Source: Macrolepiota albuminosa (Eukaryota; Basidiomycota; Agaricomycetes; Agaricales; Agaricaceae). Taken from it: DNA of 64,000 nucleotides. Under the pieces are notes generated by a model, which was not told the DNA's origin, ran no database searches, and worked only from the letters and a program-made list of their open reading frames with translations. A program made the position numbers and the translations under genes. Each line of letters starts with the position of its first letter. Position 1 is the first letter of the stretch. The stretch covers positions 124,001 to 188,000 of the forward strand of contig JAMWFC010000131.1 of assembly GCA_027475525.1 (NCBI GenBank), written 5' to 3'. Positions 51,770 through 64,000 of the stretch are shown one piece after another.

Positions 51770-54700
51770 AGGAGATGGTTCCACCCGTGCGTATGGACTT
51801 TGAAGACGCGTCTGCGTCTGCGCCTGGTTCCTGGATCTCGGATGGTGGGCAGTGCACGGTGGACGGTGGACTAACGCCCGGCACGTACCCATATCTCCTC
51901 CATCCCCACCTATCACGCATCACACATCCACATCCCCCACGTTAAAGTTGTGACGTCTTGACTGGTTCTATCGACGTCTGTCCTGTCCTGTCCTGTTGTT
52001 CGCCTCACGTTCTTTGTTTGATATTGGACTTGGACGTTGTTCCATGTATGATTCTTTCCTTGTTTATTTAGACTTTTTTTTACAGATACAGATAAAGAAC
52101 TTGCTTTCTTTTTTCTTTTTTCTTTTTCTTTTTTTGTTGTTGTTGGTTTCTCGATGACTTTGCCCACTCACCGACCGACCGACCAACTCACACCCCAACG
52201 CACCACGCACCCCATGCATCCATCTGATAGCTGTCGATGTCGTTGACAGATGGATGGCATACATACAATACAATATATATCATACATAGCATGCATCGAC
52301 ATTCATTTACCATTTACCCTCTCCAATCACACCACACCACACCTCACAACCCATACCTCTTCCGATACACCATACACATACACAAATTATAACCAACCCA
52401 TCATCCCATCACCCATAACTAGAAAAAGATCCCCCTCTGATCGTTTTTTTTTCTATTCATCCGGACCCAACCCCATTTTTCATGTACAGGGACCTCGGAC
52501 TCTCTTCTATAAAGATTAAAGTAGTTGTAGTTTATTTATTTTATTATAGATCTTTTTATAACTCCTTACTCCTTTGTGGTTTGTGAGTGCGTTGATAAGG
52601 GATTAAGGGAAGAAGGGAAGGGGAATCGAAGCCGAAGCCGTGGAAGATTGTATGGAAGCCCCGAGCGTGAGTCGTACGTAGGATGGAAGTTCCAACCAAG
52701 GAAGCCCAAAGGAAGGCCTCAACCGGACGACCCGGCCTTCGATCGGGGTCTGTGGATCTTGGAGTTTTTCGACCAGGGTCGCAAGGCGTCGGGTTTCTTT
52801 TTTTGCCCTTTTTCGCTTCGGTAACGTAAGTTGAGGTGATGTATGTAATTATGTATGTGGACCGTAACTCCGTAAGCGTAAACCCCCCGTCGCCTTGCCA
52901 ATTTATATTTTGTCGATTTGAGCCTGTGTGACGTGCGACGTGAGGATGAGAAATGAGATGAAGTGAAGTGACATTTTGCATTAAACTCTGGTTGGAGCGA
53001 GCATGAGCATGAGCACGAGCACGAGCGTATCCATGCTCTTTTCTTGCCCCTGACGATCAGTTGGTTGCATTGTGTGCGTTGTGCATGGTATGTATTTTAT
53101 GGTGTATACATACCATACTACTCATATTGCCGCACACACTCGCTCGCTCGCTCGTTTGTTTGTTTCGTTGTTTGTTTCGTTCATTCATTAATGTGGTTGG
53201 TTATAGGCGGTTGCTTTGCTTTTGCCTTTGTTTTGTTTTTGGGTACTCGGGGGTGTGGTGTGGGTGGTATATTATCATTAGTGAGATCGGGCGGTAAGAT
53301 GATAGATGATGAGTGGTGTTTTTTTTTGATACATTATATTGAATTGGAATATACCGGCGCTAGCGGTTATGGACAACTCTTGAACGCCGTTCGCTCCGAA
53401 ATCCGGAGCGAGAAAAATGGAAAAAAAAAATGATTGTAGGGCGTTGCAAGGTGGCTCTGAGCGGAAGTTTATTCGGAAATCGAGCGGCTTATAGACGTTG
53501 CGTGTTTTGGAACCCTCGTGTGGTAGGCGGACGAGCGGGTGGGTGGGTTACGAGCCAGCCGCGGCAGTGTATTCCACCGGATATCCGAGTCCGGCGTTCT
53601 TGGGTGCCCCCGACGAGCTCTCTATTTCCGATTGGAGCAGCGTGGGCTCTCCAAGGCAAGAGATACGGATGCATATATGCTCGGTCCGTATCTCGAAGCC
53701 TTGTAGGATTCTCTGGCAATTCCGACGCATGCACATGTTGGGATCGTGAGAGGACCCGTGTACCACGGATGAATGGGCGCGATAAAGGAGGGAGGAAGAG
53801 GAAGAGGAAGAGAGTATGTCAAACATGGTATTGTTGGTGAACCGCCGATGAAGGTTAGATAAAGAAGATATGCTCTTGCTTGTCGATAGCTGAGATATGT
53901 ATCGATCCAACTGGCGGCATGAAGAAGAGTCGCAATGTTCAAAAGATTACGCTTTTGCTCGTCGGCAGCCTGACTTATGCGAGCTGGCAAGTATACTACT
54001 GGATGATACTGGATGGATTCCATTCAGCTGCGGCAGACATGGAAAGTTTCTTCAACATGACATGGAAGAAATAGAAGTACTGAAGTATAGTACTCCTATG
54101 TTACCTACCTTGTATCAGAGACGATTAATTACGATACTCCACGGAGAAGCAAGGCCACAGAAATGGCACCGTGTATGCGTCAATCGAGCGTGTGGGTTCC
54201 CTTGATAAGTGGGATCACGTGATATTTACTCGATACCGAAGCTAAGGCCAAAACTTTAACCAACGACCCGAGCATGGATGATAGGGCAAACTTGATCATA
54301 CAAGACTGGTAAGAAATTGCCATGAAGGTAGACATCAGATGTAAGCAAAACTGCCTTGAACACATCATTTTGATAGAGTGATAAGACCTCAAATTACTTT
54401 TTAATGATTTATTCATGCTTTCTGATGCATCTGAGAGAGGAAGAATTTTGACCACTCATGTAGTAAGTCACATAATATTAAAAGAATGTGAAGAAAAGAA
54501 CATCCTGCCTAAATATGCAAAAGAAAAGTGTACAAGCACTCAGGCTTTTAAAAGCTTCCAAACTCTATTTGACATCTATTGTTGAGAACATGGAGAAAGA
54601 GGAACTTTTAAAATTTATCCACTCTTTGAACCATCAATACATGGAGATGATAACATTCAAAATTTAAAATTTCAGGAACAGGGAATTGTGTTTAATGAGG

Positions 54701-55200
54701 AATTTGACAAGGACAATGAGGAAGATATTACTGAGATTACAGTCTGTGAAAAGAACTCAAGAGGTGGCAATACTTTATAGACTATCTATGTAATTTTTAC
54801 ATGTGAAAAAGGTATGCAGCTCTAACTATTCTAGAGTACAGGATATATCAATTCTAGACCATAGTAAGATAAGGCCTTCACCATATGTATAGATGGTGCT
54901 TTTACCTCTGAGCAATTGCCAATCCACATAGCTTTTATTTCATGGCAAATCTCTAGCTTACTCAATTGGTTCATGAATTGGTTACCAAATTGTCTGGTTC
55001 AGTTTCTCATTTCATTCTCAACCAAATACTTCTGGCCTTGGTGAAGCTCTAAATGATTTTCATTCTATGTTACTATAAAGACTTTGCTACTCCAAAACCT
55101 CAACTTTCTCTAGCTGGTTGCACAATTGTGGATGGTCCAGATCTTTTGACCCAGATCTTGGATTTTCCTCAGCCTGATTGTAATGCTTAATTGTAACGTT
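51770..55200. other. Intergenic; no supported gene
   Basis: 51770-54200 holds the GT2 3' region and simple-sequence tracts. 54250-55100 is AT-rich with broken ORF remnants (for example LSDASERGRILTTHVVSH) that look like an old transposase-like or host pseudogene I cannot identify. Confidence 0.5.
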
Positions 55201-55788
55201 TTGCCTAAAATGGAACACGTCGGAATTGCACTCGACGAACCAGTTGGACTACCTGTCCCATTAGAACAAACATCGTTACTATACTGTGACCCGTTACGCA
55301 GAGTGGACAAGGCTCTGGTACTGTAGCATGTCACGATCTGCAAAGGTGTCCCTATGTGCAAAATGCAATGCTCAACTGAGTGTGCTCAGCCGTTAAGTCC
55401 AGGAAAAATCTCATAGCTACATATAATGTATTTCAAGCGTTCCTTGTAGTTTTTGAGAGAGATAATTGAGAACTAAAAATGTGGTAGGCGCAAGAGTGCA
55501 AAATCAGAGGGAGGTTTGTCACTAACCAGAGCTCGGTCAAGTGAATTAAGATTGACTGTGAAAAATCTAACTACACAAAATGTTTCTATACATATCAAAT
55601 GACTTGGAATTCACATTCCGAAGTATATTGGGGAGTAGAAAGCTCAGAGGAAGAGACATTCTTCAGGTCAATGAAAGAGAGTGTGACAGCTTGGGGGGCA
55701 GTTGAAGTTCCGCATACGGCTGGAACGGCATAGTCAAAATGCGCACTAGCACCATGACACTCCGCTTTTTTTTCAATGTTCTGCTGAA

Positions 55789-57878
55789 ATGGTTCACGCT
55801 GCTATCTACCGCAATACTGTTCACCCTGACACTGAGGCTCTCATACAAGAGGCCTGTAAAGACTTGGAGAATGAGGTCTTTTTCTCTGTTACCAAGGCAG
55901 CTCAACATTATAAAGTTCCATACCACACTTTATGGTGTCAATATAATGGCCTTGCTGCACCTAAAACCAAAGCACACAAGAACCAACTACTTCTTACTAC
56001 TGCACAGGAAGAGGCACTTGTTGAGTGGATTAAATACCTTGGAGTGACAGGCCGCCCTGTCAGCAAAAAAACTCTTTGTCCTAAAGTGGAGAGCCTTCTT
56101 TCAGAGGCTTGACAAAGTCCCATCTCGAAGTCCTGGGTTTGAAAATTCCTTGCCCGTCACCCGGAGATAAAGTTAGGACGAGGTAGCGGTCTTGATCCAA
56201 AGCGGGCACGAGCATTCAACTATACAACAGTTCATAACCATTTTGAGCAGCTGATAAAACATATGAAGGAACACAGCATACCTTGGGAAAATGTATATAA
56301 TATGGATGAGAAGGGAATACAAATGGGAGGAAGCCAAAAAGGAAAAGCAGAAAAATTTCTCTTCGATATCCTGGACAAGTCACAATACCGCCTGAAGAGC
56401 GATAGTCTTCAGCTAGTTACAATCATTGAAGTGGTCTGTGCAGATGGAACTTACACAATCAAACCGTGTTTTGTGTTCCCAGGAAATTGCACTGCATATG
56501 GAGAATGGTTTGCAGAACCTGGTGTGCTGTGAGTCAAAATCATTGAAATCTTTTGGCTTGTTAGCTCACGGATGGTCTTAGAATTGCAACGTCTGAAAAT
56601 GGATGGACTGATGACTATATTGGTCAACAGTGGTTCGAGAAACAATTTATTCCTGGGGCAAAGGCAAGAAACACATCAGGGAAGCCCATTCTCTTAATAT
56701 ACGACGGACATGGGTCACATACCACACTTGAGATGATCCAATTGGCCTGCACAAATGACATTCATCTCTTCTGCCTTCCTCCTCACACAACCCATCGCCT
56801 TCAGCCACTGGATGTTGGTGTCTTCTCACCTCTTGCCACAGCTTGGTCGGAACGTTGTGCAATGATACTGGAGGAAACTGACAAGGGGATGGAGCTTCGA
56901 TACATTGTTGAAGAGTATATGAAAGCATGCGAGAAGTCCTTCAAAAAGGAAACAATTATCCAGGCATGGCGAAAAGCAGGCATAAATCCTGAATGGACTG
57001 ATTCTTTTCAAGAGTCAGATATTACTCCCAACATTTTTACAGAAAAAGATTTTGCACCTAGTTACTCATCTTCAATAAGGACCCATGGCATCCGTCAATC
57101 TACCAGACTACCTCGAGCACCAGATGCTTCTTCAGATGATTACGTTCCAGTGGATGCTCCATTAGACAACGAAGCTCAGGATGATGGTGAAAGTGAGGAG
57201 AATGGCGATGAAAGCGAGGACTTGAGTGACGAGGAAGAGTGGGAATATTCAAGCATGGATACCGAATCGGAGCATGCCAAAACAACCATTACATGCCCTG
57301 CTACAGAAACACACGCTTCCTCTCAAGTTACATCAACAATGGGCCCTCACAAAAATATACATCCAAAGGCCTTGACAATAGGCCATTCTGATTCATGGAT
57401 TTCGCCCCACTCACCATCGACCCCAACACTGTCTGGTCCTCACTACCATACACGGTCTACAACTTTGATTGCTACCTCCTCTACCTCAGGTTCCTCATCA
57501 ACTCCTTGCTCCAACGTGAAGTCCAAGCCAGCTGCTGAACAATGCCGTGAGCTTGAGAACGAGATTGCAGCTCTTTGTTGGCAGCTTGAACTTACAGCTG
57601 CACAACGTGATTCTGCAGAGGTCCATGTGGTCTTCGCCATGCGCAAAAATGCCGTTCTCCGTCAGCAGGCAAATCGTCGTGTTGAGAAGCAAGCAAAACA
57701 GGACCGCAGAATTCACACTTCAGCTCGCGTCATGACTTCGGATGAAGGACTTCAAGAGGCAGAGATGGAGTGGGCTAAGCGTGAGAAGAAAGAGAGGATG
57801 AAGGCACAAAAGAAGGCAAAAAAGATGCTGTGGAGAAGGAAAACTTGGTTCGCCGGACAACAATGGGTTCACAAATGA
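55789..57878 (+). pseudogene. Pogo/Fot1-type transposase (DDE_1), frameshifted
   Basis: An N-terminal helix-turn-helix of CENP-B/psq type (SVTKAAQHYKVPYHTLW, FLARHPEIKLGRGSGLDPKRA) is followed by the catalytic domain: first Asp in VYNMDEKGIQMG, second in LLIYDGHGSH, third in PHTTHRLQPLDVGVF. Then comes a long acidic/Ser-rich tail (residues coded 57120-57540) and a Lys/Arg-rich C-terminus. Breaks: a stop at 56110-56112 and a frame change before FLARHPE; an intron with GTGAGT donor is probable at about 56528-56566. It cuts and pastes DNA as a superfamily activity, probably inactive here. Confidence 0.85.
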
Positions 57879-58345
57879 TCTTCATGGGGTCCCTGGGTGC
57901 AAAGAATAAGACGGAGCTTCAAGATCTCGCATCAGTTCTTGGCCTCTCCCTTGAAGGAAAGAAGATTGACCTACAGCAACGTATTGAAGATGAATTCGAC
58001 AGACACCCTGAGATGAAGGATGAACCACAGTATTCCGGATTGTTTAAATGATTACAGAAACGGCCCGCTCCGTTGAATGAGGACACTGTCGAGGGATCAA
58101 ACAACGCATTAGATACACAGCCGCCATTACAGCGCCGCCGCCTCAATACCAATAACACACCTGTTTCACTGTACTCGATGGGGGCAGCCCTTACTCCAGC
58201 CCCTCCTGCTCCTGTACATTTCTCGACCCCAGGCATTCCCACAAGTTATTCTACTGGTTCGTCCACAGTACAGCACCCAGCCTACTATTCCATTAATTCC
58301 TTACATGCTCGTAACAGTACTTACTATAGTAGATTTTGTCAATAG
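57875..58345 (+). CDS. SAP-domain passenger ORF of the pogo-like element
   Basis: The ATG at 57875 overlaps the transposase stop as ATGA. First part: GAKNKTELQDLASVLGLSLE, GKKIDLQQRIEDEFDRHPEM, DEPQYSGLFK, a SAP fold (about 35-residue helix-extended loop-helix, DNA-binding) with a conserved tail. A stop follows at 58049-58051; the next open stretch (KRPAPLNEDTVEGSNN..QRRRLN, to 58345) follows directly and probably belongs to the same protein, with a basic RRR patch. How the stop is bridged (intron or decay) is unclear. SAP proteins bind AT-rich DNA; here it may aid transposition or target choice (inference). Confidence 0.55.
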
Positions 58346-58790
58346 AAGCATTGATTCATTGACAGATAAGGTGTACACATGGTTACTAATGCCTGGCTTG
58401 TGCGCGATGCACCATCTAGCGTCCAAGGCAAGTCGAGCGGAGCTAGAATTGGGACTGTGACCCGGTGTGACGGATTTTGCACTTCCCGGTGCTTTTGGTA
58501 CCTCACACTCGGTCATCGACCGACACAACTTATGCAATAGAAAACTCCAGACAAAAATTACTAGTCCGTAGCCAAGATGCATATTGAGATGACCTGAAAG
58601 TTTGAAGGCCATACACATTGAGGACAAGCCTACAGAAAAAAAATGGCTAAAATTTGCATTTCCCGGCGCATGACAGTACTGCCAGTCATTTTCCATAGCG
58701 GGAACCCGAACCGCTACATTAATGATCACCCTAAGTTTCTTTGATACCACCCTATTTCTGTATAATAAGCTGGGAGGCATCCCTCAAGTT

Positions 58791-59399
58791 CTTTTCTTCT
58801 TAGAGACCCACTATTGAATACATGCCACAAATAACCACTGTCTTTTGCACAACTATACAAGTAGCTCCCAGAAAGATATACAATGAGGAGTTACAGCAGT
58901 GTCATTACACACATACCCTGATGCAAGATTACCTGTGGTTACAATAAACCCACCATGTTGCAGACTAGCAGATTAATGCATAAGGTACAAGAAAAAGTAT
59001 TACTAGCTCTCCTTTAATAAATAACCCTGTCCTAACCAAACCTCTAACTTAGCCCTAACTTAGCCCTAACTACCTAACACTAACAAAAAAACTCTAACCA
59101 AGGCCTAACCAGCCTTGTAACTTAACTCCTGTACAATATAGGACACCGTACCATTTTGGATACCTCTTTTTGATGAGGTTCATGGCTGGCTAGTCATTTC
59201 AATGGACAGGAAAAGCCACAAGCTGGAGGCTCACAGCTTCAATCAATGCAAAATCACTTTTAACCTAGTTGGTATCAATTATGAGATAAAGCGATCAAAG
59301 GAATTAGTAGACTTCAGAGTTGACCACTCATGAGATAAAACATTGTTATCACTTAGAGTCGATAACTGCTAACTTAGTGCATATTTCAAAATAATGAAT
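58791..59399. other. Intergenic with telomere-like short repeats
   Basis: No ORF. At 59040-59105 there is a run of CTAACTTAGCCCTAAC-like units, a degenerate TTAGGG/CCCTAA resemblance. Confidence 0.4.
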
Positions 59400-60900
59400 G
59401 ATGAGGGATTTGGACAGGCAGAAAACGTGATATATCCCGATGGCTCGAATATAGTAAGCAAGAACGTACACTTCTGATGAGACATCGATATATGGCTCTC
59501 GCACATTATAAAGTAGGCATTGTGAACCAAATTCATAGACTTTATCAGTTTGTCCAGTCTGCTAATGCTAAATTGGAGAGTTGATTGATATGCCGGTGCT
59601 TAAATAGGTTTCAAGATAAATGTACTGACTGAGTCTAGGTCAGGTGTGAAAATGAACGGTGATGCATGCAACGAATAGGAGAAAGATGAACTGACGTCGC
59701 GCAGGCTCTTTTTGGTGGTTGCTATATCCATGGACCAGACTTGACCTAGACATAGCGAGAACGTGTTAAAGGTTAAACAAAGGTCAGTTTAGAAATATCC
59801 GACATCTGATACTTGATTCATCTGCATTGAGACACTCTTGACATCGTTCCCTGAAATTCCCTAGTAAGCAAGCGCTGGTGAGAGAAACAGACGTCATTAG
59901 TCTGCAATGAAAAGTAGCAAGGATTGTTGAGATGACGATAAGCAACTCTTCCGCTTTTTTCTACATATCTAACGGTGTAAGGCCATGCACACCTAGGAAC
60001 ATGGTAAATGTATGCAGAGCTCATGAGTGTAGAAATACTTTCATTCCTGGTGGAGGCCGGAGCAATTTCCAAAGTTACTTCGATATCATGCTTACCTTAC
60101 AAGCGACATGATAGTCCATAATTTAACAATTTTATGAAAAGAGTTGCCAAAGAGTGGAAGACATAAGAGGGCAGCATATGATAGGGGAAATACAAAATGC
60201 TTTAACTCACGAAGGTTGCGCTGCCACTAAAGTCTGACCCTTAAACTTTATTTACGACGGTGAGAGAAGGATACCACTTGCCCAAACGATCGAAAAAAAC
60301 ATACAATGATATGCTGTGGTTGTGAGGTTTGAATATAGCTTACTCCCGGCGTACCTCGCTCAGGCTCGGCGGTACGCCACTCATTCAATGGAATTGAACG
60401 AATTCACCTGGGATGGTATTTCCATACGCCGAAAGCTTCGTGAGAAAAGTCGTGACTACACTCTTGTTCAAAAGGCTGAATTGGTCACCAAATAAACGAT
60501 CCACATCGATAGCCACCAAATGAAGGGAGTATCTGAGGTAAAACTTCAGCCGAAGAAGCGATACCAACTGGGAGACACCACTTATTTTAAGTCAACATAG
60601 TTCCGCATCTGCAGGTTATTCCTCTCAAAGGAAGTCCATGTTCACAATGTCGCTAATGAGTTGACCAATCGCAAGCAGAGTCATTGCAGATTACGAGTTA
60701 AGGGCTCATGTAAGCGCGATTAATCAAAAGATGGTCGGAAGTCTATGGTCCTTCAACCTTTAAGTTTCAAGGGTAAGTCGGCGAAGTGCACGAAATGATG
60801 GACATGCGGTTAGCATCGAAATATTGCCGACGAGGCGAGTTAACAGAAGCGAGTTAACTAACAGTCGCATGCATAGCTTCAAAGGCCCTCTACCGAAAGA
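59400..60900. repeat. Right copy of the diverged inverted duplication (partner 38160-39365)
   Basis: Reverse complement of the left copy; also shares GAAGTGCACGAAATGATGG at about 60783 with the reverse complement of the left copy near 38290. Decayed open stretches (for example IHRLYQFVQSANAKLES, plus, about 59530) hint at an unidentified gene. Confidence 0.75.
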
Positions 60901-61373
60901 AATCTTGATCCTCTTTATACTGCAGTGTGGCATTGGCATAACTCAAGATGACATTTTGTAAACAAAATACCCATGATCCGAAAGAGATACGAATGTCAAT
61001 GCAAATGTCCCTATAATGATAAAAAAAATCTGAGCTTGGGCAAATTCAGAGGCAAGGGCAAGATTGAGAAACTAGAGGGCATTCCCTCACGCAAGTGGAA
61101 CGCTGACGACAGAAAGGCTTCAAGGCAGAGAAGAACTCGACGCGTATCTTTCTCAATCTTTGCGACTACCAGTCAGACAGCTTCTTCACGAATCACAAGA
61201 CAACAGGGATAAAGGACCGAGAATGCTTGTGAGATTTGGTCCAGAGACTCGATGGACATGCGAGGCAGTCCAAATCTCTCAGTCGGCAAACGTGTTCATG
61301 ATGGTCCGGACATTGCCGAGAAAACTAAATTTCTGGTTTCCAAACCACGTCCACTACCCCAAACGGTCGCGAG
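60901..61373. other. 5' flank of eIF3L
   Basis: A 79-codon ORF (60973-61212) has no recognisable domain; nothing else supported. It should hold the eIF3L promoter. Confidence 0.4.
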
Positions 61374-63789
61374 ATGGCGCAGCAACGTATGGCGCTGTGG
61401 GAGGCCGATATAGACGAGGATGTAGATTTGCAATTTGCTCTTGGGAACTATGGTCAAAGTGGACATTTCGAGGACGGTGAGAGCAAATTCATAGATCTGG
61501 GTAGACCAACGTCCTCAAACGTGATACTAGCTCATATTCAGCAGCCTCAGATTGATGAGGCTACCCTTCTTGCTATGCAACAACACATGGCACAGCAAGC
61601 AGCGTTTTCACAGATTCCGGATGTTGTGAAAGGAGTGAGCCTTGATTTTGTGTTGAAGATCTGACAAAACGCTGAAACTTGCCACTCGTCCAGTTCATTG
61701 TGCACTTCCATCAAGCAGTACTCGACAACAACCTTGCAGAAATAACGGTGGCGTACGAGAGTGGGTGGAACAAGTACACGGAAAAGTTTTACTCGAGGAC
61801 GGAGTGGCCAGAAGCAGAAGTTATTGCGCCCTTGGTCAACGATGGTGAGTCTCTTTGATATCTCATATTTTCTCTTTGAAGAAGTCTTTCAACTCCGCCT
61901 CATAGATCCCGTTTTCCTTATACTCTATCGAGAACTTTACTATCGTCACGTTTATTCACGTCTTCAACCTAACATCGACGACCGATTCCATTCATACGAA
62001 AACAGCTGCGAACTCTTCAACTATCTTCTCAGTGCGCATTCAAACTTTTTTCCTTTCGAAGTCAATCTTCATTTAACCTTTTGTTGTAGATTCCGAGGGT
62101 CCCGTGCCGCTCGAACTTCCTGAGCAGTGGTTGTGGGATATCATCGATGAATTTATTTACCAGTTCCAGGTATTTTGCACCTGGAGATCAAAAGTCAAGT
62201 CGAAGACAGAAGATGAACTCATGGTGTTGGCTGAAGGTGGCCAGGTGAATTCTACGCCTTACGCGATATTCGTTATTAACTGAAAATACCTAGGTCTGGA
62301 GCTCGTATAGTGTCCTTAACGTCCTCTACTCTCTTATTCAAAAATCGCGCATCAATGAGTATATTATTGCCCAACAAGAGGGTAAAACACCGGAGGAAAT
62401 TGCGTAAGTAAATGGTTTCCATCTCTGTTGTTCTAATCTAAAATGACTTTTTCCAGCGAAATTGTTGGAGAGTATGGCCAGCGTCCCCTCTACCGTAACT
62501 TGGGTTACTTCAGTCTCGTTGGCCTTTTACGTGTTCACGTCTTGTTGGGCGACTTTACTCTCGCGCTAAAGGTCATAGAGAATGTGGAGCTTAACCAAAA
62601 GGTTTGTTGCAACCCTGTCCTTCGCGTTCTGCTGTTATTTACGATAACCTAGTCGCCATACACTAGGGTAACTGCGTGCCATGTTGCAACGTACTACTAC
62701 GTCGGCTTCTGCTACCTTATGCTTCGTCGCTACCCAGACGCCATTCGAACCTTTGTCAGCATTCTCAATTTCATCATGCGGATGAGGCAATATCATACAC
62801 GCAGTTACCAGTACGACCAGGTAAGGTTCTACATGTTCCTCCTTTTATGGTAGCTCATTGACTTGTACGCAGATCAGTAAAACAGCTGACAGGATGTACG
62901 CCCTATTCGCCATCTGCAATGCCTTATCACCAAGCAGACTCGATGATAACGTCGCAAACACTTCTAAAGAGCGGTTTGGAGAGCAATTTGCCAAGATGGC
63001 TCGTGGAGGGTGCGTCCTCAACAATCGTATGTTATTCAAGTTTATTCTTACATTTTCCCTTCCCCTTTCAGTTCGGATTCCCTCCCTGCGTTTGAGGAAC
63101 TCTTCCTTTACGCCTGCCCGAAATTCATCAGCGCCAACCCTCCTCCCTACGAAGACCCAGCTGCAATCTCCCTTCTCATCTCTCCTCCAACCGATTCCCA
63201 GGCAAATGTATCATTAAACGCCCTTGACCCTACACATCGGCATCTCAAACTTTTCCTGGCTGACGTGGTCGCTCAGGCACCTGTTCCGACTCTTCGAAGC
63301 TTCCTGAGGTTGTATACAAGCCTGGGAGCAGCAAAGCTGGCTAACTTCCTCGATGTGGATGAGGAGGAAATTGTCCAGGAGATGATGCTACTGAAACAGT
63401 CGAGCAAGAGCGTTAGCAAAGTGCCTGGAAGCGAGAAAGGCAGTCATCTTGATGGCGACATGGTGGCGACCAGTGACCTAAATTTCGTTATCGCAGAGGT
63501 GAGCTATACAGCTTCTACATGTCATGGCGACGAAAATTCACTTGTCTCACAGAACATGGTGCACATTGCCGAATCCACCATAGGCCGGCGGTATGCAGGT
63601 TGGTTCATCAAGAACACGGAGCGTACAATGCGGATATACGATGATCTGAAGAACATGCCGTTACCTCAACCTTCCAAAAGCACGACTGGCCCCGTTGCAG
63701 CTAACTCAACATCCGCTCATGATACCCAATCAAAAGCACCGAGAACAGGTGGTCAAAAAGTTGCTTGGGGAGGTGCCAAGGTGGCATGA
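61374..63789 (+). CDS. EIF3L: Eukaryotic translation initiation factor 3 subunit L
   Basis: Ten exons: 61374-61634, 61694-61844, 61906-62031, 62090-62244, 62294-62403, 62457-62601, 62653-62820, 62873-63009, 63072-63498, 63553-63789; phases consistent, 638 residues. Landmarks: [77 protein letters not shown] block ([19 protein letters not shown]), [12 protein letters not shown] and the PCI region ([20 protein letters not shown]). It is a PCI-type scaffold subunit of eIF3, acting in 43S pre-initiation complex assembly in the cytosol. Somewhat longer than animal eIF3L, mainly in a polar C-terminal tail. Confidence 0.95.
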
Positions 63790-64000
63790 TCAATTCACTC
63801 TGCCTGTCGATGCCGTCTGTGTCTCTTATTCTGAGAATGTAAATCTATGCTGTCATTGTGAGCGAAAAGGAAAAGCGATGCGTTGTATAGCCTAAGGTTA
63901 TCGCTGAAAGTCTAATATTAATTTTGTTGCGAAATCCAAACTACGTTCTGACAATTGCCTGAGCAAAACATCGCAGTGCCAGGGTTCCACGTGATAGACG
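63790..64000. other. 3' flank of eIF3L
   Basis: No further gene seen before the window edge. Confidence 0.5.

Larger units (their letters stand above)
55200..58790 (+). mobile_element. Pogo/Fot1-like DNA transposon
   Basis: Contains a DDE_1-type transposase and a SAP ORF. The flanks at about 55260-55540 and 58440-58745 show patchy inverted similarity (for example GGTACTGT..GCAAAG against AGTACTGT..GCAAAT; AGTGCAAAATC in both), suggesting long diverged inverted repeats. Exact ends and TSD are not resolved. Confidence 0.6.

Noticed and set aside
52250..53900. Several 60-140 codon ORFs downstream of GT2
   Set aside because: No domain, low complexity, overlapping on both strands.

Overview
The window reads as nuclear DNA of a filamentous basidiomycete (Agaricomycete type). 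Introns are about 47-95 bases with GT..AG ends. The recognisable host genes are V-ATPase subunit E, eIF3 subunit L, a KRE6/SKN1-type GH16 protein and a GT2 polysaccharide synthase, plus one intron-containing tRNA-Ala. Roughly the first 37 kb is a transposon nest beside a fungal NLR gene; the rest is mostly host genes with one pogo-type DNA transposon.

Layout. 1-1092: Ty3/gypsy relict. 1093-6334 (-): patatin-like/NB-ARC/TPR NLR-type gene. 6476-6575: 100-N gap. 6576-16522: Ty3/gypsy LTR element 1, gag/protease/pol on the minus strand plus a six-exon gene on the plus strand. 18080-18860 (-): decayed GH95-like gene. About 19080-24570 (+): decayed LINE (endonuclease, reverse transcriptase, RNase H, zinc knuckle) with a Tc1/mariner-type element inserted at 19478-20715. 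24571-24805 and 36421 onward: relict LTR, itself interrupted by a full-length, very young LTR element 2 (24806-36420, TSD CCGT). Element 2 again carries a plus-strand, multi-exon gene opposite to gag-pol; its product has a variant Zn2Cys6-like cysteine cluster. 37802-37884: tRNA-Ala(CGC). 39565-40565: V-ATPase E. 44274-47371 (-) and 47555-51769 (+): divergent GH16 / GT2 cell-wall pair. About 55200-58790: pogo-like DNA transposon with a SAP-domain passenger ORF. 61374-63789: eIF3L. About 38.2-39.4 kb and 59.4-60.9 kb are diverged inverted copies of each other.

Main points. (1) Thirteen tandem duplications are each exactly 77 bases long. They break the NLR, both pol genes, the element-2 gene and an LTR. 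Removing one copy restores frame in nearly every case, so they look like an assembly artefact (unmerged k=77 overlaps), not biology. (2) Two related but diverged LTR elements share an opposite-strand spliced gene, the same primer-binding site, and a perfect palindrome exactly 20 bases inside the LTR. Element 2 is also saturated with the hexamers TTRSCG/CGSYAA (21 by eye in one 950-base LTR, about 2 expected). A motif-rich element encoding its own zinc-cluster protein resembles the plant VANDAL/VANC anti-silencing arrangement; that comparison is a hypothesis. (3) The NLR's patatin domain has lost both catalytic residues. All exon boundaries were inferred by eye from splice consensus and frame.
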